From positions 1 through 29,859 of IMG/VR virus record IMGVR_UViG_3300002231_001862: DNA of 29,859 nucleotides. One strand, written 5' to 3'. Under the pieces are notes generated by a model. That model was not told the origin of the DNA and did not search any database. It saw only the letters and a program-made list of their open reading frames with translations. Positions 29,431 through 29,859 of this stretch are shown piece by piece. The position numbers and the translations under genes are program-made. Source of the DNA: a virus. Numbering within the stretch: the stretch's first letter is position 1; every line of letters begins with the position of its first letter.

Positions 29431-29859
29431 CTAATCCGCAAGAGATTCCAACTGCTGTATTGTTAAAATCTGGCTACCGCTTCCAGTGAAATCTCGGAAT
29501 TCCACATCGCCCCTTCGCCACATCGCAGCTTTCTTTGGACCCAGGACTTCGTTCTGGATCGCTGCAGTCTGGTTTCGCAGCCACTCCGGGTAACTGAGAG
29601 ACTCAGGAACCTGTCCCGTCATGCTGGCTCTGGTGCTCTGGGAGAGACCTTTCTGCTCAATACCCAGTTCCTTCAAGGACTTGAGAATTGGGGTCGTTGT
29701 ACAGCGACACTGATGGTGGGCGGGAGGCCGCTGACCTTCCCCCGGATCGTACACTTGGGTGTCTAAAAGACCACACTCCGGGCATGTCCTAGTATCGAGG
29801 GTAGAAACCCACATGACGCTCTTGATCAATTCTTCATTCTCTTTGTAGAGAAGGTCTCG
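29431..29859 (-). CDS. MuF-like minor head protein, C-terminal fragment (5' end beyond window)
   Basis: The frame is open to the last base of the window, so the gene starts outside. A TTG at 29829 is an internal codon and probably not the start. The visible 142 residues begin RDLLYKENEEL and carry WVSTLDTRTCPECG, then a Gly-rich turn and HHQCRC. This is the C-terminal zinc-like signature of MuF/SPP1 gp7 head morphogenesis proteins (tRTCpxC ... hpnCRC). Such proteins attach to the portal and enter with DNA or help assemble the head. The following residues are helical and end in QILTIQQLESLAD. Portal and terminase should lie just beyond this edge. Confidence 0.85.
   Translation of the reverse strand, partial: RDLLYKENEELIKSVMWVSTLDTRTCPECGLLDTQVYDPGEGQRPPAHHQCRCTTTPILKSLKELGIEQKGLSQSTRASMTGQVPESLSYPEWLRNQTAAIQNEVLGPKKAAMWRRGDVEFRDFTGSGSQILTIQQLESLAD

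Noticed and set aside
28592-29489. Two + strand open frames of 172 and 181 codons
   Set aside because: They lie opposite the scaffold gene and have basic/Ser-rich shadow composition. No ribosome binding site or operon context supports them.
1-29859. tRNA genes, CRISPR arrays, insertion sequences, integrase or att sites
   Set aside because: I looked for cloverleaf patterns, regularly spaced direct repeats, transposase motifs and recombinase genes and saw none. Reading by eye cannot exclude a small RNA.

Overview
The window is a contiguous piece of a tailed double-stranded DNA phage genome (siphovirus type, long non-contractile tail). Small genes are packed with stop/start overlaps. There are no rRNA or tRNA genes, no insertion sequences and no CRISPR array that I can see. 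The host is inferred to be Gram-negative: the lysis cassette ends in an embedded inner-membrane/lipoprotein spanin pair, and two virion-type proteins start with Sec signal peptides. No integrase, repressor or terminase lies in this window, so lifestyle and packaging cannot be judged.

Layout. Positions 1-3548 (+ strand) hold the end of a DNA-metabolism operon: an HNH nuclease fragment, small unknown proteins, a PD-(D/E)XK (VRR-NUC-like) nuclease with a C-terminal zinc ribbon, and a SNF2-type helicase. Positions 3631-29859 (- strand) hold the late operon. Read from high to low coordinates it gives a MuF-like minor head protein (cut by the window edge), scaffold, major capsid protein, an unknown protein, head-tail adaptor, head closure protein, gp10-like neck protein and tail terminator. 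These are followed by the tail tube protein, two tail assembly chaperone frames, tape measure, an M-like minor tail protein, a DUF1833 protein, an NlpC/P60 protein and a 1942-residue J-like hub. Then come two paralogous fibre proteins, a small beta-rich structural protein, a secreted-type fibre, a secreted-type beta-helix/phosphoesterase protein and a five-gene lysis cassette. The two operons converge on an 82-bp gap (3549-3630) that carries a long-range inverted repeat.

How the genes work together. The tail module follows the lambda order (V-G/GT-H-M-L-K-I/J). The chaperone pair carries a textbook -1 frameshift signal: GGGAAAC in the correct phase, an 8-nt spacer and an 8-bp stem. The J-like hub and the DUF1833 protein each carry a jelly-roll-like module that looks like an added glycan-binding domain.

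The most unusual part is 4956-9678. Two adjacent proteins with N-terminal Sec signals sit immediately before the lysis genes. One, of 946 residues, joins a right-handed beta-helix to a complete-looking calcineurin-like metallophosphoesterase domain and contains 22 cysteines. I consider this pair the best candidate for undescribed biology: either an enzyme-bearing tailspike that matures through the periplasm, or exported effectors encoded inside a virion operon. All functional calls come from reading motifs and gene order; no database search was possible.
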